Part shown: positions 16,688-27,079 of the stretch, in pieces | Position numbering within the stretch: position 1 is the first letter of the stretch | Layout: the number at the start of each line of letters is the position of its first letter | Notes under the pieces: generated by a model | Told to the model about the DNA's origin: nothing | Databases searched by the model: none | The model's input: the letters and a program-made list of their open reading frames with translations, nothing else | Program-made: the position numbers and the translations under genes | Assembly (NCBI RefSeq): GCF_007754155.1 | Contig: NZ_CP037423.1 | Span: 5,948,567 to 6,012,566 of the forward strand | Length of the DNA: 64,000 nt | Origin: Stieleria neptunia | GTDB lineage: Bacteria; Planctomycetota; Planctomycetia; Pirellulales; Pirellulaceae | Direction of reading: 5' to 3'

Positions 16688-16990
16688 TCAGTCCCGGATG
16701 GTGCGAATTTCTTCGGGTGAATACTCTCGTTGCCGCCAGACGCGATAAAAGCCGGACGTCAATGTGATGGCGTCGTGTTCGTCATGGACCAGGGTCGCGA
16801 CCTCCGCTGTCACGTGAAGAAACAGACCGTCGGGTGTGTCGTACAGATCGGCCGCACCCCGTTCGGCGATTCGATGGCAGTGCCCGGTCAGCTCGCCGTG
16901 GGCAAGAATAGTGTGTTGTGCCTTGCGTCGAGTGTCCGGCAAGGTTGCCACCTCTTCGACCATGACGTCCCCGTGACGAAATTGAGACAT
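16688..16990 (-). CDS. small His-rich beta-fold protein, first gene of the radical SAM operon
   Basis: A 100-residue protein: MSQFRHGDV, ILAHGELTGHCHRI, DGLFLHV-AEVATLVHDEH, SGFYRVWRQREY. Regular beta strands and the eight histidines (H6, H26, H31, H37, H39, H59, H69, H72) suggest a small cupin-like barrel that could hold a metal, but I know no named function. Homologous small proteins accompany LRR-DUF6745 proteins elsewhere, as I recall, so the two probably act together. ATG 16990 has GGAAC upstream; a longer frame to 17107 exists but looks non-coding. It is separated from the DUF6745 gene by only four bases, which ties it to the operon. Confidence 0.72.
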   Translation of the reverse strand: MSQFRHGDVMVEEVATLPDTRRKAQHTILAHGELTGHCHRIAERGAADLYDTPDGLFLHVTAEVATLVHDEHDAITLTSGFYRVWRQREYSPEEIRTIRD

Positions 16991-17200
16991 GATTCTGTTC
17001 CGTTTGGTTGCAGGTAAGAGTGCCATCCAGCGGTCGATAGGATGCGGTGTCGATGGACTCGTTTGGTCACGCCATGGAATGGGCACTTTCAATCCGTCGA
17101 CGTGCATTGAGTATGGTACCTGCTAGAATGCAGGGACAGGAACAGTGTCCTTGCAATGGAGTGATTTTTTCGCGTTTGCAACGAACGAAAACTGAGCGTC

Positions 17201-17227
17201 GACAGGCTGGAAGCCTATCCCACTTAT
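17201..17227 (+). repeat. dispersed 27-bp repeat, copy 1
   Basis: Begins GACAGGCTGGAAGCC and continues TATCCCACTTAT; it is base-for-base identical to 24683-24709. Its core is a hairpin with AGGCT/AGCCT arms and loop GGA. It lies in the divergent region between the radical SAM operon and the frameshifted gene at 17265. Confidence 0.85.
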
Positions 17228-17264
17228 TATCAACTCGATCAACAAAGCAGCTCAGGAGCCTGAA

Positions 17265-17914
17265 TTGGATTCATCAAAGACTTCGCCGGATGAATTATCG
17301 AACGATGTGATCCGAGCTGCGAGTGCACATCAGGGATCCGACTGCCCGGATGATCTTCGCGACGCTCTCAACGCGATTGGTGAGCATGAACATCGTCAGC
17401 GGGCGAGGCTGCTGGTCGCGAAACGACTTGGCGAAGTCACTAGCCCAACCGGGGCCGGTTTCCTGGCCGTCTGGTTGGGCGCAGGAGTGGAAGCAGGAGC
17501 CGATCCGGACTTGACGGGGGGCGAAGTTCTCGGATCTCTTTTGCATTGGGCGGGCTCCGTTGCGAGCCTTCCCGACGAAGATGCCGATGATGATGATCCG
17601 GAAGTCGACTCGGAAATCGTCTCGGGGCTGGAAATGCTCGGTCGGGGACTTGTTGCTCATCTCTCCCGTTCGCCCGCATTGTTGCAACAAATGGCAAACG
17701 ATGGCGAGGCGGTCATGGACAACAGGTCCTCCTGTTGTGGCCGATGATGATCCAGTCGCGTCAATGGGGAGGTGGTTTTTTTGGCCCATTCCTGCAGGCC
17801 TCGCCGCCTGACGTGACGGTCACTGCGGAATTAACCGATGCCGAGGTCCAACACTGGTTCGAAACGCTGAATCTGCCGGAAGTCGCAGCAAAGCCTTGGT
17901 GGAAGTTTTGGTGA
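17265..17914 (+). pseudogene. unrecognised protein gene with an apparent -1 frameshift
   Basis: The first frame (160 codons, TTG start with AGGAG six bases ahead) codes for a helical protein: residues 30-60 HEHRQRARLLVAKRLGEVT, then a WLGAGVEAGAD stretch and an acidic loop. It ends abruptly in SSCCGR. At the same point the -1 frame opens and continues coherently from about 17732 to the TGA at 17912. That tail reads LLLWPMMIQSRQWGGGFFGPF ... LTDAEVQHWFETLNLPE and ends in W-rich KPWWKFW, which looks like a genuine protein end. A one-base loss near 17720-17735 explains this best. No known family. It could also be a sequencing error in an intact gene of about 215 codons. Confidence 0.5.
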
Positions 17915-18305
17915 ATTTTGCGGCGGCTATCTGGATCGCTGTCTTAATAGATCTTCAATAATCGCCCGGCGTTTTCTTCGAACCGCTCCGACAGCGATCG
18001 CCGCATTCTGTTAGACTCCGAATCATGCGGACCGAACCAATGCAATCCCCTTTCGAGACCGTGCTCGTGGATCCCGAAAACAATAGGTTGGCCGATGCTA
18101 CCCGGCCTGTGCTTCGATCGGCCACGATTGCCCTCCATCTGGATGCGCTCTGGAGACGATCGTAGATCAGGCATCTCGATTCAGCGTGATACTTCGGCGA
18201 CGGACAGGAACGTCCGTCGAACGTCTATCTGTTCCTTGGTTTGATGTCGAAACACGTGTCGGATTCACACTGGAAAATTAGCTGCCCTTTCGAGGGCCCC
18301 GGTCA
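17915..18305. other. intergenic region upstream of the mrp operon
   Basis: 390 bases. A 76-codon minus-strand frame at 17944-18174 has no recognised family. The hairpin at 18198-18219 lies about 90 bases before mrpA, and the mrp promoter should be here. Confidence 0.45.
18198..18219. repeat. hairpin repeat with AGGAAC loop
   Basis: Perfect 8-bp stem CGACGGAC/GTCCGTCG with loop AGGAAC. It is related in style to the GAC-GGAA hairpins at 3261 and 7728. It sits between the frameshifted gene and the mrp operon. Confidence 0.6.
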
Positions 18306-20681
18306 ATGATGTTTCAATCGGGAACACTGCCGTTTCTTTGGGTGTCGGCCATTCTGATTGCCGCGGCAGTCGCGCCGGTGGTCAATCGCGTCTTCGGTTC
18401 GCGCGGTGGCTGGGGGCTGGCATTGATCCCGGTCGGGGTGGTCGCCTCCATGCTGAACTTGTGGCCATCGGTCGTTGACATGCAAGAGGTGTCGGCGTCG
18501 GTCGACTGGGTGCCGGCATTGAATCTGACGGTGTCGCTGCGGCTGGACGGACTGAGCCTGCTGTTCGGGCTGCTGATCACCGGCATTGGCGCGTTGATTC
18601 TGATTTATGCGGCAGGTTACCTGAACGGCGATGAACGACTGGGGCGGCTGTGGATGTTGCTGCTGTTGTTCATGGCGGCAATGTTGGGACTGGTGCTGGC
18701 TGACAACCTGCTGACGCTGTTCATCTTCTGGGAATTGACCAGCATCACGTCGTATCTGTTGATCGGATTTAATTCTGACAAACCCGAATCACGAGCGTCC
18801 GCGTTGCAGGCGTTGTTGGTGACCGGGGGCGGGGGATTGGCGTTGTTGCCGGGGTTGCTGTTGCTCGGATTGGCGGGCGGTTCGTTCGAGCTCTCTTCGC
18901 TGCTGGACAATGCGGAAGCCATTCGTCAGCACCCGTTCTATGTTCCCATGTTGGTGCTGATTTTGGCGGGAGCGTTTACGAAATCGGCGCAGTTCCCGTT
19001 CCATTTTTGGCTTCCCAATGCGATGGCGGCCCCGACGCCGATCAGCGCCTACCTGCATTCGGCCACGATGGTCAAAGCGGGGGTGTATTTGATCGCTCGG
19101 TTGCAACCGATCTTGGGCGGGACGACGGAGTGGTTTTGGATGATCGCCCCGGTCGGCACGATCACGATGCTTCTGGGCGCATGGCTGGCGCTGCGGGCGG
19201 CGGACCTAAAACAGATCCTCGCCTACGCGACCATCAGTGTGCTCGGATCGCTGACGATGCTGTTGGGCATCGGAACCGAAGCCACGATGTCGGCTGCGTT
19301 AGCGGTGTTGGTGGCCCACGCGCTGTACAAGGGCGGGTTGTTCATGGTGGCTGGAGCCGTCGACCATGCGGTTCATCAGCGCGACATTCGCAAGCTCGGC
19401 GGCCTGCGGTCGGCGATGCCCGTCACGTTCGCGGCGGCTTGTTTAGCCGGTCTTTCGATGTCGGGAATGCTGCCCACGTTCGGATTTATCGCAAAGGAAA
19501 CCTGGTACGAAGCGGTCGGCGGTTGGGCGGGCGTCTCGTTTTTGACCGCGTCGGTGCTCTCGAATGTTTGTCTGGTCGTCGCGGTCGGACTCGTTTGCCT
19601 GAAGCCATTCTTTGGCCGAGGAACCGAGGCGACGCTGGCGGCACATGAAAGCGGTCCGGCGATGTGGGGGCCACCGATGATGCTCGGTGTCACCGGTTTC
19701 GTGCTGGGTTTGATGCCGACAGGAATCAGCGAATTGCTGTCCGCCGCGAGCCACTGGGTTGTCGGTCACGCGGTTCCGGTGAAATTGGCGTTATGGCACG
19801 GGGTGAACGTCACGCTGGGGTTGTCGCTGCTGACGTTGGCCGGCGGGATGACGATGTATTGGCAACGCCACCGGTTGGAACGATGGTTCATTGGGCTCGA
19901 TGTCTTGACGCAGTTCGGCCCTGCCCAGATGTATCACCGCCTGTTGACGGCCGTCAATGATTTTGCCCGCGGGCTGACGGCGATTTTGCAAAACGGCTAC
20001 TTGCGGTTCTACCTGCTGACGATGGTTGGACTGACGGTCTTCAGCGTCTGGATGGCGTTGGGGAGCGAGTTGCTGTCACATCTCAAGCCTGTTTCTCTTG
20101 ATTTTCGCGTCCATGAAATCCTCTTAACCGGGTTGATTTTGTTGGCATCGGTTGTGGCGGTTCGAGCAAGGACGTGGCTGCTGGCGGTCGGAGCGATGGG
20201 AGTGGTCGGCTATTCCGTCGCCGGCATCTTTGTGCTCTTTGGCGCCCCGGACTTGGCCATGACTCAGTTCGTGATCGAAACGTTGACGGTCGTCCTGTTC
20301 GTCCTGGCGTTTTGCCGGCTGCCTGATTTCCGTCGTCTCTCGTCCGTCCAGACACGCGTCAGGGACGCAGTGATCGCTGTCGTGGCGGGCGGCACGATCA
20401 CGGCCTTGTTGTTATTCGCGATGACGGTTCGCTCCGACCATCCCATCTCTGACTACTACTCCGCCCACAGCGTTGCGGATGCCCATGGTCGAAATCTGGT
20501 GAATGTGATTCTGGTGGATTTCCGGGCGTTGGACACGCTCGGCGAGATCACGGTGCTGTCGATCGCAGCGATCGGCGTTTATTCGCTTTTGAAACTGCGT
20601 GCACCCAAACGAACTGACTCCTCGGACGATGCGGCGATGGATTCGTTGCCGGCGGCGGCTCGCAGATCGGAGGGCATGTGA
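18306..20681 (+). CDS. mrpA: Na+/H+ antiporter subunit MrpA
   Basis: A 791-residue multi-spanning membrane protein, the usual length of MrpA. The N-terminal two thirds is an NuoL/ND5-like proton channel with [31 protein letters not shown] and many helices. The C-terminal third is the MrpB-like or MbhD/E-like extension ([25 protein letters not shown]...). With the six downstream subunits it forms the inner-membrane Mrp complex that exports Na+ in exchange for protons, important for salt and alkali tolerance in marine bacteria. ATG 18306 begins the first helix; ATG 18309 is an alternative. The stop overlaps mrpB by four bases. Confidence 0.95.
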   Translation: MMFQSGTLPFLWVSAILIAAAVAPVVNRVFGSRGGWGLALIPVGVVASMLNLWPSVVDMQEVSASVDWVPALNLTVSLRLDGLSLLFGLLITGIGALILIYAAGYLNGDERLGRLWMLLLLFMAAMLGLVLADNLLTLFIFWELTSITSYLLIGFNSDKPESRASALQALLVTGGGGLALLPGLLLLGLAGGSFELSSLLDNAEAIRQHPFYVPMLVLILAGAFTKSAQFPFHFWLPNAMAAPTPISAYLHSATMVKAGVYLIARLQPILGGTTEWFWMIAPVGTITMLLGAWLALRAADLKQILAYATISVLGSLTMLLGIGTEATMSAALAVLVAHALYKGGLFMVAGAVDHAVHQRDIRKLGGLRSAMPVTFAAACLAGLSMSGMLPTFGFIAKETWYEAVGGWAGVSFLTASVLSNVCLVVAVGLVCLKPFFGRGTEATLAAHESGPAMWGPPMMLGVTGFVLGLMPTGISELLSAASHWVVGHAVPVKLALWHGVNVTLGLSLLTLAGGMTMYWQRHRLERWFIGLDVLTQFGPAQMYHRLLTAVNDFARGLTAILQNGYLRFYLLTMVGLTVFSVWMALGSELLSHLKPVSLDFRVHEILLTGLILLASVVAVRARTWLLAVGAMGVVGYSVAGIFVLFGAPDLAMTQFVIETLTVVLFVLAFCRLPDFRRLSSVQTRVRDAVIAVVAGGTITALLLFAMTVRSDHPISDYYSAHSVADAHGRNLVNVILVDFRALDTLGEITVLSIAAIGVYSLLKLRAPKRTDSSDDAAMDSLPAAARRSEGM

Positions 20682-21097
20682 CGATGGATTCCGTGATTTT
20701 GAAGACTGCGATTCGTTTTCTGTTTCCGTTGCTGCTGCTGTCATCGGTGTTTCTGTTCCTGCGCGGACACAACGAACCGGGAGGCGGGTTCGTTGGTGGT
20801 TTGGTGGCCAGCGGCGCCATTGCGCTCTACGCGATGGCGCACCATGTCGCCGCGGCCCGCCGGGTGCTGCGTGTGTCGCCGCGTGTGCTGATCGGTTCGG
20901 GGCTGCTGCTGTCGCTCAGTTGCGGAGTCGCTCCGTTGTTGTTCGGTCGTCCGTTTCTGACGGGGCTGTGGATGAAGGTTGCGACGAAGGGACTCGGGGA
21001 GATTCATCTTGGAACGCCGTTGTTGTTCGATCTGGGCGTCTACTGTGTGGTGACGGGGGTCTCACTCGTTTTTGTGTTTTCACTTCTGGAAGAATAG
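20678..21097 (+). CDS. mrpB: Na+/H+ antiporter subunit MrpB
   Basis: A 139-residue membrane protein with four helices. It shows the family block [17 protein letters not shown] followed by ALYAMAHH, and a second half with [24 protein letters not shown]. It supports assembly and proton routing in the Mrp complex. The start is GTG or the overlapping ATG (GTGACGATG), with four bases shared with the mrpA stop. Confidence 0.94.
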   Translation: MTMDSVILKTAIRFLFPLLLLSSVFLFLRGHNEPGGGFVGGLVASGAIALYAMAHHVAAARRVLRVSPRVLIGSGLLLSLSCGVAPLLFGRPFLTGLWMKVATKGLGEIHLGTPLLFDLGVYCVVTGVSLVFVFSLLEE

Positions 21098-21102
21098 GCG
21101 TT

Positions 21103-21450
21103 ATGGACATCGCGTTGGCCGTTACCGTCGGCGGATTGTATGCGGCGGGCATCTACATGATGTTACGCCGCAGCGTCGTCAAGCTGCTGATCGGGCTGGG
21201 GCTGCTCAGCCACGCCGCCAACCTGCTGATCTTCACGGCGGGCGGGCTCGTTCGCGGTCGTGTGCCGGTGGTGTCGGACGGTCAATCGCAACCCTTGGCG
21301 GAGATTGCCGATCCCCTGCCACAAGCACTGATTCTGACAGCCATCGTGATCAGCTTCGCGGTGTTGGCGTTCGCGCTCGTCCTGATCTACCGCACCCACC
21401 AGACCTTAGGAACGGACGATCTGGACCAGTTGAAGGCGACGGACACATGA
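21103..21450 (+). CDS. mrpC: Na+/H+ antiporter subunit MrpC
   Basis: A 115-residue NuoK-like protein with three helices: [32 protein letters not shown], then the loop [33 protein letters not shown]. The latter is the diagnostic DPLPQALVLTAIVI motif of MrpC. ATG 21103 is five bases after the mrpB stop, and the stop overlaps mrpD (ATGA). Confidence 0.95.
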   Translation: MDIALAVTVGGLYAAGIYMMLRRSVVKLLIGLGLLSHAANLLIFTAGGLVRGRVPVVSDGQSQPLAEIADPLPQALILTAIVISFAVLAFALVLIYRTHQTLGTDDLDQLKATDT

Positions 21451-22994
21451 TGGAACAGGTTGCCGTCATCCTTCCGATCGCGTTGCCACTTGCCACCATG
21501 GCGATCTCACTGCTGGCTTGGAATTCTTTTGCCGCGCAGGAAGTCATCGGTGTCGCCGGATCGGCACTGCTGCTGTTGTCCGCCGCTGCGCTGATGTGGC
21601 TGGTGGACCGTGATGGCATTCTCGTGTTGCAAGTCGGAAGCTGGCCGGCTCCGTTCGGGATTACACTGGTGGCCGATCGACTGAGTTCGATCATGGTGAT
21701 GCTGGCCGCACTGGTCATGTTTGCGGTGTCGGTGTACTCGCTGGCAACGATTGACGACCGCCGTGTCGACTACGGCTTTTTTCCACTGATCCAATTGCTG
21801 CTGATGGGCGTTTGCGGGGCGTTTCTTACAGGGGACTTGTTCAATCTGTACGTGTGGTTTGAAGTGATGCTGATTGCGTCTTTCGTATTGCTGACGCTCG
21901 GCGGTGAGCGAGGACAATTGGAAGGGGCGATCAAGTACGTCGCATTGAATCTGGTTTCGTCGGCGGCCTTTCTGGCGGCGATCGGAGTGATCTATGCTGC
22001 GACCGGAACGCTAAACATGGCGGACCTCGCGGTGAAACTGCGTAGCTTTCCGGACGAAGGGATCGTCTCGGTGTTGGCGATGCTGTTTGTGATTGCGTTC
22101 GGAACCAAGGCGGCCGTTTTTCCCTTGTTCTTTTGGCTGCCCGCGTCGTACCACACGCCGCCGGTCGCCGTGTCCGCGATCTTCGCCGGGCTGCTGACGA
22201 AGGTCGGTGTGTATTCGCTGATTCGAGCGTTCACGTTGTTGTTCGTCACCGATTTGGAGTTCACTCACAACCTGCTGTTGCTGATCGCGGGGCTGACCAT
22301 GGTGACGGGGGTTTTGGGCGCGATGGCGCAAACCGAAATTCGCCGAATCTTATCGTTCCATATCGTCAGTCAGATCGGCTACATGTTGATGGGGCTGGCT
22401 TTGTTCACACCGCTGGCCCTTGCCGGTTCGGTGTTCTACATCATTCACCACATCGTCGTGAAAACGAATCTGTTTCTGATCGGCGGAGTGGTGGAACGCC
22501 GTTTCGGTAGCGGCCGGCTTGCCGAAATCGGCGGGTTGCAACACTCGATGCCCGTGCTGGCAATCCTGTTCTTCCTGTCGGCGATGTCGCTGGCCGGGAT
22601 CCCGCCGCTGTCCGGATTCTTTGCTAAACTGACGCTGATTCGCGGCGGTCTGGAAACAGAAAGCTACGCCATCGTTGCAGCGGCTCTGGTGGTGAGCTTG
22701 CTGACGCTGTTCTCGATGACCAAGATTTGGGCCGAGGCATTTTGGAAGCCGGCGCCGAACGTTGATGTGCCGATTGTCTCCGTCAACAGCCTTTCGCCGC
22801 TTCGTCGCCTTGCTCTCTTGGGGCCGATCGTGTTGTTGGTGACGGTCACAGTGGGGATCGGATTGCTGGCGGGGCCGGTGATGACGATGTCCTACGCAAC
22901 GGCAGAACAGCTGCTCGATTCCGGTGCGTACATCGAAGCGGTATTGCCCGATTATCAAGATCCTGCATTCCTGCGTGACGAGACCCACCCATGA
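21447..22994 (+). CDS. mrpD: Na+/H+ antiporter subunit MrpD
   Basis: A 515-residue NuoN/ND2-like membrane subunit with about fourteen helices. Diagnostic stretches are [54 protein letters not shown] and [12 protein letters not shown]. The conserved Glu in the WFEVMLI helix and the Lys in VVKTNLF belong to the proton path. It pairs with MrpA as the pumping core. The true start is ATG 21447, overlapping the mrpC stop; the long frame upstream of it only shadows mrpC. Confidence 0.95.
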   Translation: MMEQVAVILPIALPLATMAISLLAWNSFAAQEVIGVAGSALLLLSAAALMWLVDRDGILVLQVGSWPAPFGITLVADRLSSIMVMLAALVMFAVSVYSLATIDDRRVDYGFFPLIQLLLMGVCGAFLTGDLFNLYVWFEVMLIASFVLLTLGGERGQLEGAIKYVALNLVSSAAFLAAIGVIYAATGTLNMADLAVKLRSFPDEGIVSVLAMLFVIAFGTKAAVFPLFFWLPASYHTPPVAVSAIFAGLLTKVGVYSLIRAFTLLFVTDLEFTHNLLLLIAGLTMVTGVLGAMAQTEIRRILSFHIVSQIGYMLMGLALFTPLALAGSVFYIIHHIVVKTNLFLIGGVVERRFGSGRLAEIGGLQHSMPVLAILFFLSAMSLAGIPPLSGFFAKLTLIRGGLETESYAIVAAALVVSLLTLFSMTKIWAEAFWKPAPNVDVPIVSVNSLSPLRRLALLGPIVLLVTVTVGIGLLAGPVMTMSYATAEQLLDSGAYIEAVLPDYQDPAFLRDETHP

Positions 22995-23464
22995 CCCACT
23001 TCGTCTTCAACATTCTCTTGGCACTCGTCTGGGCGCTGGCCAGCGGCCAAATCTCTCTGCTCAGTCTGGTGGTTGGCTTCATGCTCGGTTATGGCGTGCT
23101 GTGGTGCGCCCAACCCTTGTTGGCGTCGAGTCGCTATTTTCAACGACTGCCCATCGCGATTCGGTTTGCCGGATTTTTTCTGTGGCAACTGGTGTTGTCG
23201 AATCTCCGCGTCGCCTACGACGTCATCACGCCTCATTTGTACATGCGTCCCGGAATCGTTGCCGTGCCGCTCGACGCGAAGACGGATCAAGAGATCACGT
23301 TGCTGGCCAACCTGATCACGTTGACGCCCGGTACGCTCAGTCTGGACGTGTCGGAAGACCGCCGCACGTTGTACGTGCACGCGATGTTCGTCGACAGCCC
23401 CGAAAGCGTTCGCCATAGCATCAAAGACGGATTCGAGCGGCGACTACTGGAGTTGCTTCGATGA
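22991..23464 (+). CDS. mrpE: Na+/H+ antiporter subunit MrpE
   Basis: A 157-residue protein with two N-terminal helices and a cytoplasmic domain. It shows [25 protein letters not shown] and [28 protein letters not shown], the latter being the MrpE signature. MrpE holds the sodium-side part of the complex together. Four-base overlaps with mrpD and mrpF. Confidence 0.94.
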   Translation: MTHFVFNILLALVWALASGQISLLSLVVGFMLGYGVLWCAQPLLASSRYFQRLPIAIRFAGFFLWQLVLSNLRVAYDVITPHLYMRPGIVAVPLDAKTDQEITLLANLITLTPGTLSLDVSEDRRTLYVHAMFVDSPESVRHSIKDGFERRLLELLR

Positions 23465-23790
23465 TGGCGAATCTTTTTCAAACGGATTGGACCGCGATCA
23501 CGCCACTGATCGCAGCGACGACATGGGTGGTGCTGACGGCCCGTGTTTCCATGGTGCTTTTCGTGATCGCGGTGGGGTTGGCGTTTCTGCGTGTGGTTCT
23601 CGGCCCTACCTTTCCCGACCGCGTGGTTGCGCTCGACCTTGTCGCAACCTTGCTTGTCGGGTTGATTGCCGTGAGCGCGATCGAGACGGGGGACGCCATT
23701 TTTCTGCGCGTCGCGATGGTGGCTGCGTTGTTCAACTTCATTGGGACGATCGGTTTCTGCTGGTATCTTCAACGGGGACCTGAAAAATGA
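23461..23790 (+). CDS. mrpF: Na+/H+ antiporter subunit MrpF
   Basis: A 109-residue three-helix protein with the MrpF signature [27 protein letters not shown] and a final [14 protein letters not shown]. It lies inside the overlapping mrp operon, sharing four bases with mrpE and with mrpG. Confidence 0.94.
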   Translation: MMANLFQTDWTAITPLIAATTWVVLTARVSMVLFVIAVGLAFLRVVLGPTFPDRVVALDLVATLLVGLIAVSAIETGDAIFLRVAMVAALFNFIGTIGFCWYLQRGPEK

Positions 23791-24143
23791 GTGATCTTCT
23801 CACCGCCGTGCTACTGATCACCGGCACCAGCTTTGCCTTGCTGGCCGCGATCGCGGTCGTCCGAATGCCCGATCTGTACACGCGGATGCACGGTGCGACC
23901 AAGAGCGCGACGCTGGGGGTCGGTTGCACGGTGCTGTCGGCTGCGGTGGGGTTGGGCAACATGGAAACGACGACGGTCGCGATTCTGATCATCGGCTTCC
24001 TGTTTGTGACCACGCCGGTGGCCGCTCACATGATTGGACGAGCCGCCTATCGCCAGCACGTTCCGATGTGGCAGGGATCGGTGATCGACGAGTCGCCGCG
24101 AGGCGATTCGGACGCCGATGCGTCCAGCGATATCAACCCATGA
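23787..24143 (+). CDS. mrpG: Na+/H+ antiporter subunit MrpG
   Basis: A 118-residue three-helix protein with the MrpG signature [28 protein letters not shown] and [14 protein letters not shown]. It is the last gene of the operon. The polar tail beyond residue 100 is longer than in many homologs but has no recognised motif. Confidence 0.94.
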   Translation: MSDLLTAVLLITGTSFALLAAIAVVRMPDLYTRMHGATKSATLGVGCTVLSAAVGLGNMETTTVAILIIGFLFVTTPVAAHMIGRAAYRQHVPMWQGSVIDESPRGDSDADASSDINP

Positions 24144-24173
24144 ATCGGCACCGTTTCCTGTTGGCACAAGTGA

Positions 24174-24668
24174 ATGAATCCAGCCGCACCGCTACAGCTG
24201 AGACCGTTTCGACCGGAAGATGCAGGGGCGTGTTTGTCCCTGTTTCGCGATTGCGTTCACCGCATCAATGCTCGCGACTACACGCAACAGCAACTCGATG
24301 CGTGGGCGCCGGCGACGATCGATCAGGAGGCTTGGCGCGCCCGTTTTGATGATCGCTTTGCGTACGTCGTGGTCGAAGGGGACCGCGTCGTCGGCTTTAC
24401 CGACATGACCCGCGGCGGACATCTCGACCGCTTGTTCGTCTCCGCCGACCATCAGGGCCGCGGCATCGCGCGACGTCTCGTCGAAACGCTTCTCGACGAC
24501 GCTGCCGCGAACGGGATCGATGAGATCACGACCGACGCCAGTCTCACCGCCAAGCCCTTCTTCGAACGGATGGGATTCAACGTCATGCGTGAACAATCGG
24601 TTGAATGCCGTGGGGTGCATTTGACGAACTATCCCATGCGGCGAGTGCCAAACAACGATCTTGGTTGA
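24174..24668 (+). CDS. GNAT-family N-acetyltransferase
   Basis: A 164-residue acetyltransferase. LRPFRPEDAGACLSLFRDCVH opens the fold. The acetyl-CoA site is LFVSADHQGRGIARRLVETLL (motif A, Q-x-x-G-x-G/A), and FFERMGF supplies the C-terminal strand. The middle HINARDYTQQQLDAWAP is typical of a GNAT branch fused or linked to small-molecule targets; the substrate is unknown. It follows mrpG by 30 bases and might be read through from it, but it has no clear functional link. Confidence 0.9.
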   Translation: MNPAAPLQLRPFRPEDAGACLSLFRDCVHRINARDYTQQQLDAWAPATIDQEAWRARFDDRFAYVVVEGDRVVGFTDMTRGGHLDRLFVSADHQGRGIARRLVETLLDDAAANGIDEITTDASLTAKPFFERMGFNVMREQSVECRGVHLTNYPMRRVPNNDLG

Positions 24669-24682
24669 CCTTTCGCGTGGCA

Positions 24683-24709
24683 GACAGGCTGGAAGCCTAT
24701 CCCACTTAT
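24683..24709 (+). repeat. dispersed 27-bp repeat, copy 2
   Basis: Identical over all 27 bases to 17201-17227. It lies between the convergent ends of the GNAT gene and the chemoreceptor gene, and its last four bases reach into the chemoreceptor stop and last codon. A terminator-like role is possible. Confidence 0.85.
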
Positions 24710-26931
24710 CTCCCGTGCGCTGCTTCGCCCAACCTTGGCGAAGGCCACACTTTGCCCACGGTCGATGATCGCCCGCCGGCGGATTCAGACGTGAGTTCTG
24801 CCAGTTCGGTACTCAACTTGGTTAAATTCATTGCCGATTGTTCGATCTCTTGCAAGGCCGTTGCGTGGTCGGACGTCATTTGTTCCATGTGCTGCATCGT
24901 TTGATCGAGTTGGACCGTACCGGTAGCCTGCCTTGTTGCTGCCGAAGCGATCGTTTTTGCGGTCGACGCAGACGCGGAGATCGTCTCCAACAACGCTTGC
25001 ACAAGGTTCCCGGTTTGCTGAGCGACTTGGGAAGCTTCGGCAACGACCTCTGTTTCTTGCTCCGACGATTCGACGGCTTTGCGGATCGCATCGAGGATTT
25101 CCGATAAAATATCGCGCACCTGGCGTGTCGATTGCATCGATTGCTGAGCCAGACGTTTGATTTCGGCAGCCACGACGACGAATCCCTTGCCGTGTTCTCC
25201 CGTTCGCGCGGCTTCGACGGCGGCGTTGAGTGCCAGGACGTTGGTTTGTTCGGCGATGTCATCGACCGTCGCGGTGATTTCGCCAATCGCTTGAGCTCGA
25301 TCGGCTAACGAAATCACGTGGGTTGCTGTTTCTTCGACTTGCCTCCTGACCGACTCTAAAGCTGCGATCGATTTCTCCATCGCTTCACGGCCTGTTTCGG
25401 CAGTTGCTTCGACATGCTTCGCTTCGTCGACCATCCCGTTGGCACGTCCTGCAGTGTCATGGGCAATGCTGGAGATCTCGTTCATCGTGCTGGCGGCTTG
25501 AGACACTGCGGCGGCCTGGTCGTGCGAACCGCGAGCCTGTTTCGACGTGGTCGATAGAATGTCATCGCTGGTGGAGTTGAGTCGCCTGACCGCATCCGCG
25601 ATCGCCTCAAAAAGCGTGTCCCGCTCGCGTTGTGCATTCAGCATTTCTTCTTGTGATGCGAGGGTCAAACGTTGTGATTCCAATCGCTCGTTTTGCTCGG
25701 TCAGCTTTTCCTCTTTGTTTTTCAGGTCGTCCACCATTGATTGCAAATTTGCAGCCATCTGGTTGAATCCCGCACCCAATTTGGCGACTTCATTCTGGCC
25801 GGCAACAGGAATTCGGATTTCGAGTTCGCCTTGTCCGATGCGATAGGCACCTTCGAGCAACTCGTCGATGGGACGGGTCACCGAACGCGCGATCAGCCAT
25901 CCGGCGAGGACGACCAGCAGCGTTGCGGCCAGCGCCAACAAGACGATCTGGTTGCGGAGTCGTTTGATCGGAGCAAAAACCGTCGAAGTATTTCTTGCCT
26001 CCAGAACGATCCAGCCCATCCCGGCAAAATCACCGTGTCCGCGGGAAAATGCGAACGCGCCCAGTAACGCTTCCCCATCGCGAACATCGGTTAGATTTGC
26101 AACAAATGCGTTCCGGTTCTGATCGAACTCGACGTCGCGAAAGTACGCACTGCCGTCTCTCAGCCCTGTCGAATGCTCACCGGCTTCGTGGATCACGTTG
26201 CGCTCTCGATCGAAGAGCAACAGATAGCCGTCGGTTTGGCTGTTGCGTTTGTACTTGTCGACGATTTCAATCAACTCTTGAATGTTCAAAACGGCTTTCA
26301 TGACGCCCAGGAATTCGCCGTCCTCGTCGACCGCCTTGAGGCAAATGTCGACCGAGAAAATCCCGGCGCTCTCGTCGAAACTGACATCCTCAAGATGCAG
26401 TCCATTTTCAACCGCCTGTTGCCACCATGATTCGTCGTCTTGGCGGTAGTCCGAGGTGCGATTGGTTTGGGCGACGTTCGCACCATATCGGTTGGTCAGA
26501 AAAACCTCGCCGAAAACAGCGTGTCCCGCCGTTTTTTCGAGTTGCCGCAGCCAAATATCGAAGTCGCGGGCCAGATCATTGTTCATGACCTGCTGCATCA
26601 ACGGGTTGAACTCGTCCGCCGGCGTCGATCGCCACTGCCGATCACGTTGCTGCACCAATCCCGCGGGGTCGTCCACTTCCATCATCTCTTCGTTCGATGT
26701 CCGTAATGACTCACGCACCAGGTCGGTTTGCAGATACGCTTGCCACGTCGTCGCGCGCGTTTGGATGATCCAGTCCACCTCGTCGATCACTTCTTGAGCG
26801 CGGTTCACCGAATTGGTTTCGATGGCCTGGCGCAAACTGGTTTCGCTGACACTGGTCGCGTAGATCCCCACCAGCCAAATCAAAATCGTCGGCAGAATCG
26901 TTGCAATCAGCAGCTGATGGACGATACGCAT
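24706..26931 (-). CDS. methyl-accepting chemotaxis protein with dCache sensor
   Basis: A 741-residue chemoreceptor. TM1 is at residues 5-27. A periplasmic double-Cache-type sensor follows to about residue 325 ([52 protein letters not shown]). TM2 is at about 333-352 ([18 protein letters not shown]). A HAMP domain begins [23 protein letters not shown], then comes a coiled coil, and the signalling hairpin tip is [24 protein letters not shown]. It senses a small ligand in the periplasm and controls a CheA/CheW array; no che gene is in the window. ATG 26931 has GGGAG nine bases upstream; a 75-codon extension over the divergent promoter region is not credible. Confidence 0.93.
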   Translation of the reverse strand: MRIVHQLLIATILPTILIWLVGIYATSVSETSLRQAIETNSVNRAQEVIDEVDWIIQTRATTWQAYLQTDLVRESLRTSNEEMMEVDDPAGLVQQRDRQWRSTPADEFNPLMQQVMNNDLARDFDIWLRQLEKTAGHAVFGEVFLTNRYGANVAQTNRTSDYRQDDESWWQQAVENGLHLEDVSFDESAGIFSVDICLKAVDEDGEFLGVMKAVLNIQELIEIVDKYKRNSQTDGYLLLFDRERNVIHEAGEHSTGLRDGSAYFRDVEFDQNRNAFVANLTDVRDGEALLGAFAFSRGHGDFAGMGWIVLEARNTSTVFAPIKRLRNQIVLLALAATLLVVLAGWLIARSVTRPIDELLEGAYRIGQGELEIRIPVAGQNEVAKLGAGFNQMAANLQSMVDDLKNKEEKLTEQNERLESQRLTLASQEEMLNAQRERDTLFEAIADAVRRLNSTSDDILSTTSKQARGSHDQAAAVSQAASTMNEISSIAHDTAGRANGMVDEAKHVEATAETGREAMEKSIAALESVRRQVEETATHVISLADRAQAIGEITATVDDIAEQTNVLALNAAVEAARTGEHGKGFVVVAAEIKRLAQQSMQSTRQVRDILSEILDAIRKAVESSEQETEVVAEASQVAQQTGNLVQALLETISASASTAKTIASAATRQATGTVQLDQTMQHMEQMTSDHATALQEIEQSAMNLTKLSTELAELTSESAGGRSSTVGKVWPSPRLGEAAHGR

Positions 26932-27079
26932 AGTGGTGTCTCCCGAGAGAAATCGCACTGTTAAATGATTTTGATTACTCCGATTGTAGTTGACCCACCT
27001 TGCCGAGCGGTTGGACATGGCCCCCGAATGTCGTGTTTTCCTTGTCGTCAAGACGGGGCGTTCTCCGATCTTTGCCAGT

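Noticed and set aside
17720..17745. Programmed -1 frameshift
   Set aside because: No X-XXY-YYZ slippery heptamer is seen at the change point; a simple indel is the better explanation.
17944..18174. 76-codon minus-strand frame upstream of the mrp operon
   Set aside because: No recognisable family or start signal; could be a relic, but nothing in the sequence supports a gene.
24192..24620. 142-codon minus-strand frame
   Set aside because: Lies fully inside the GNAT gene on the other strand; shadow.
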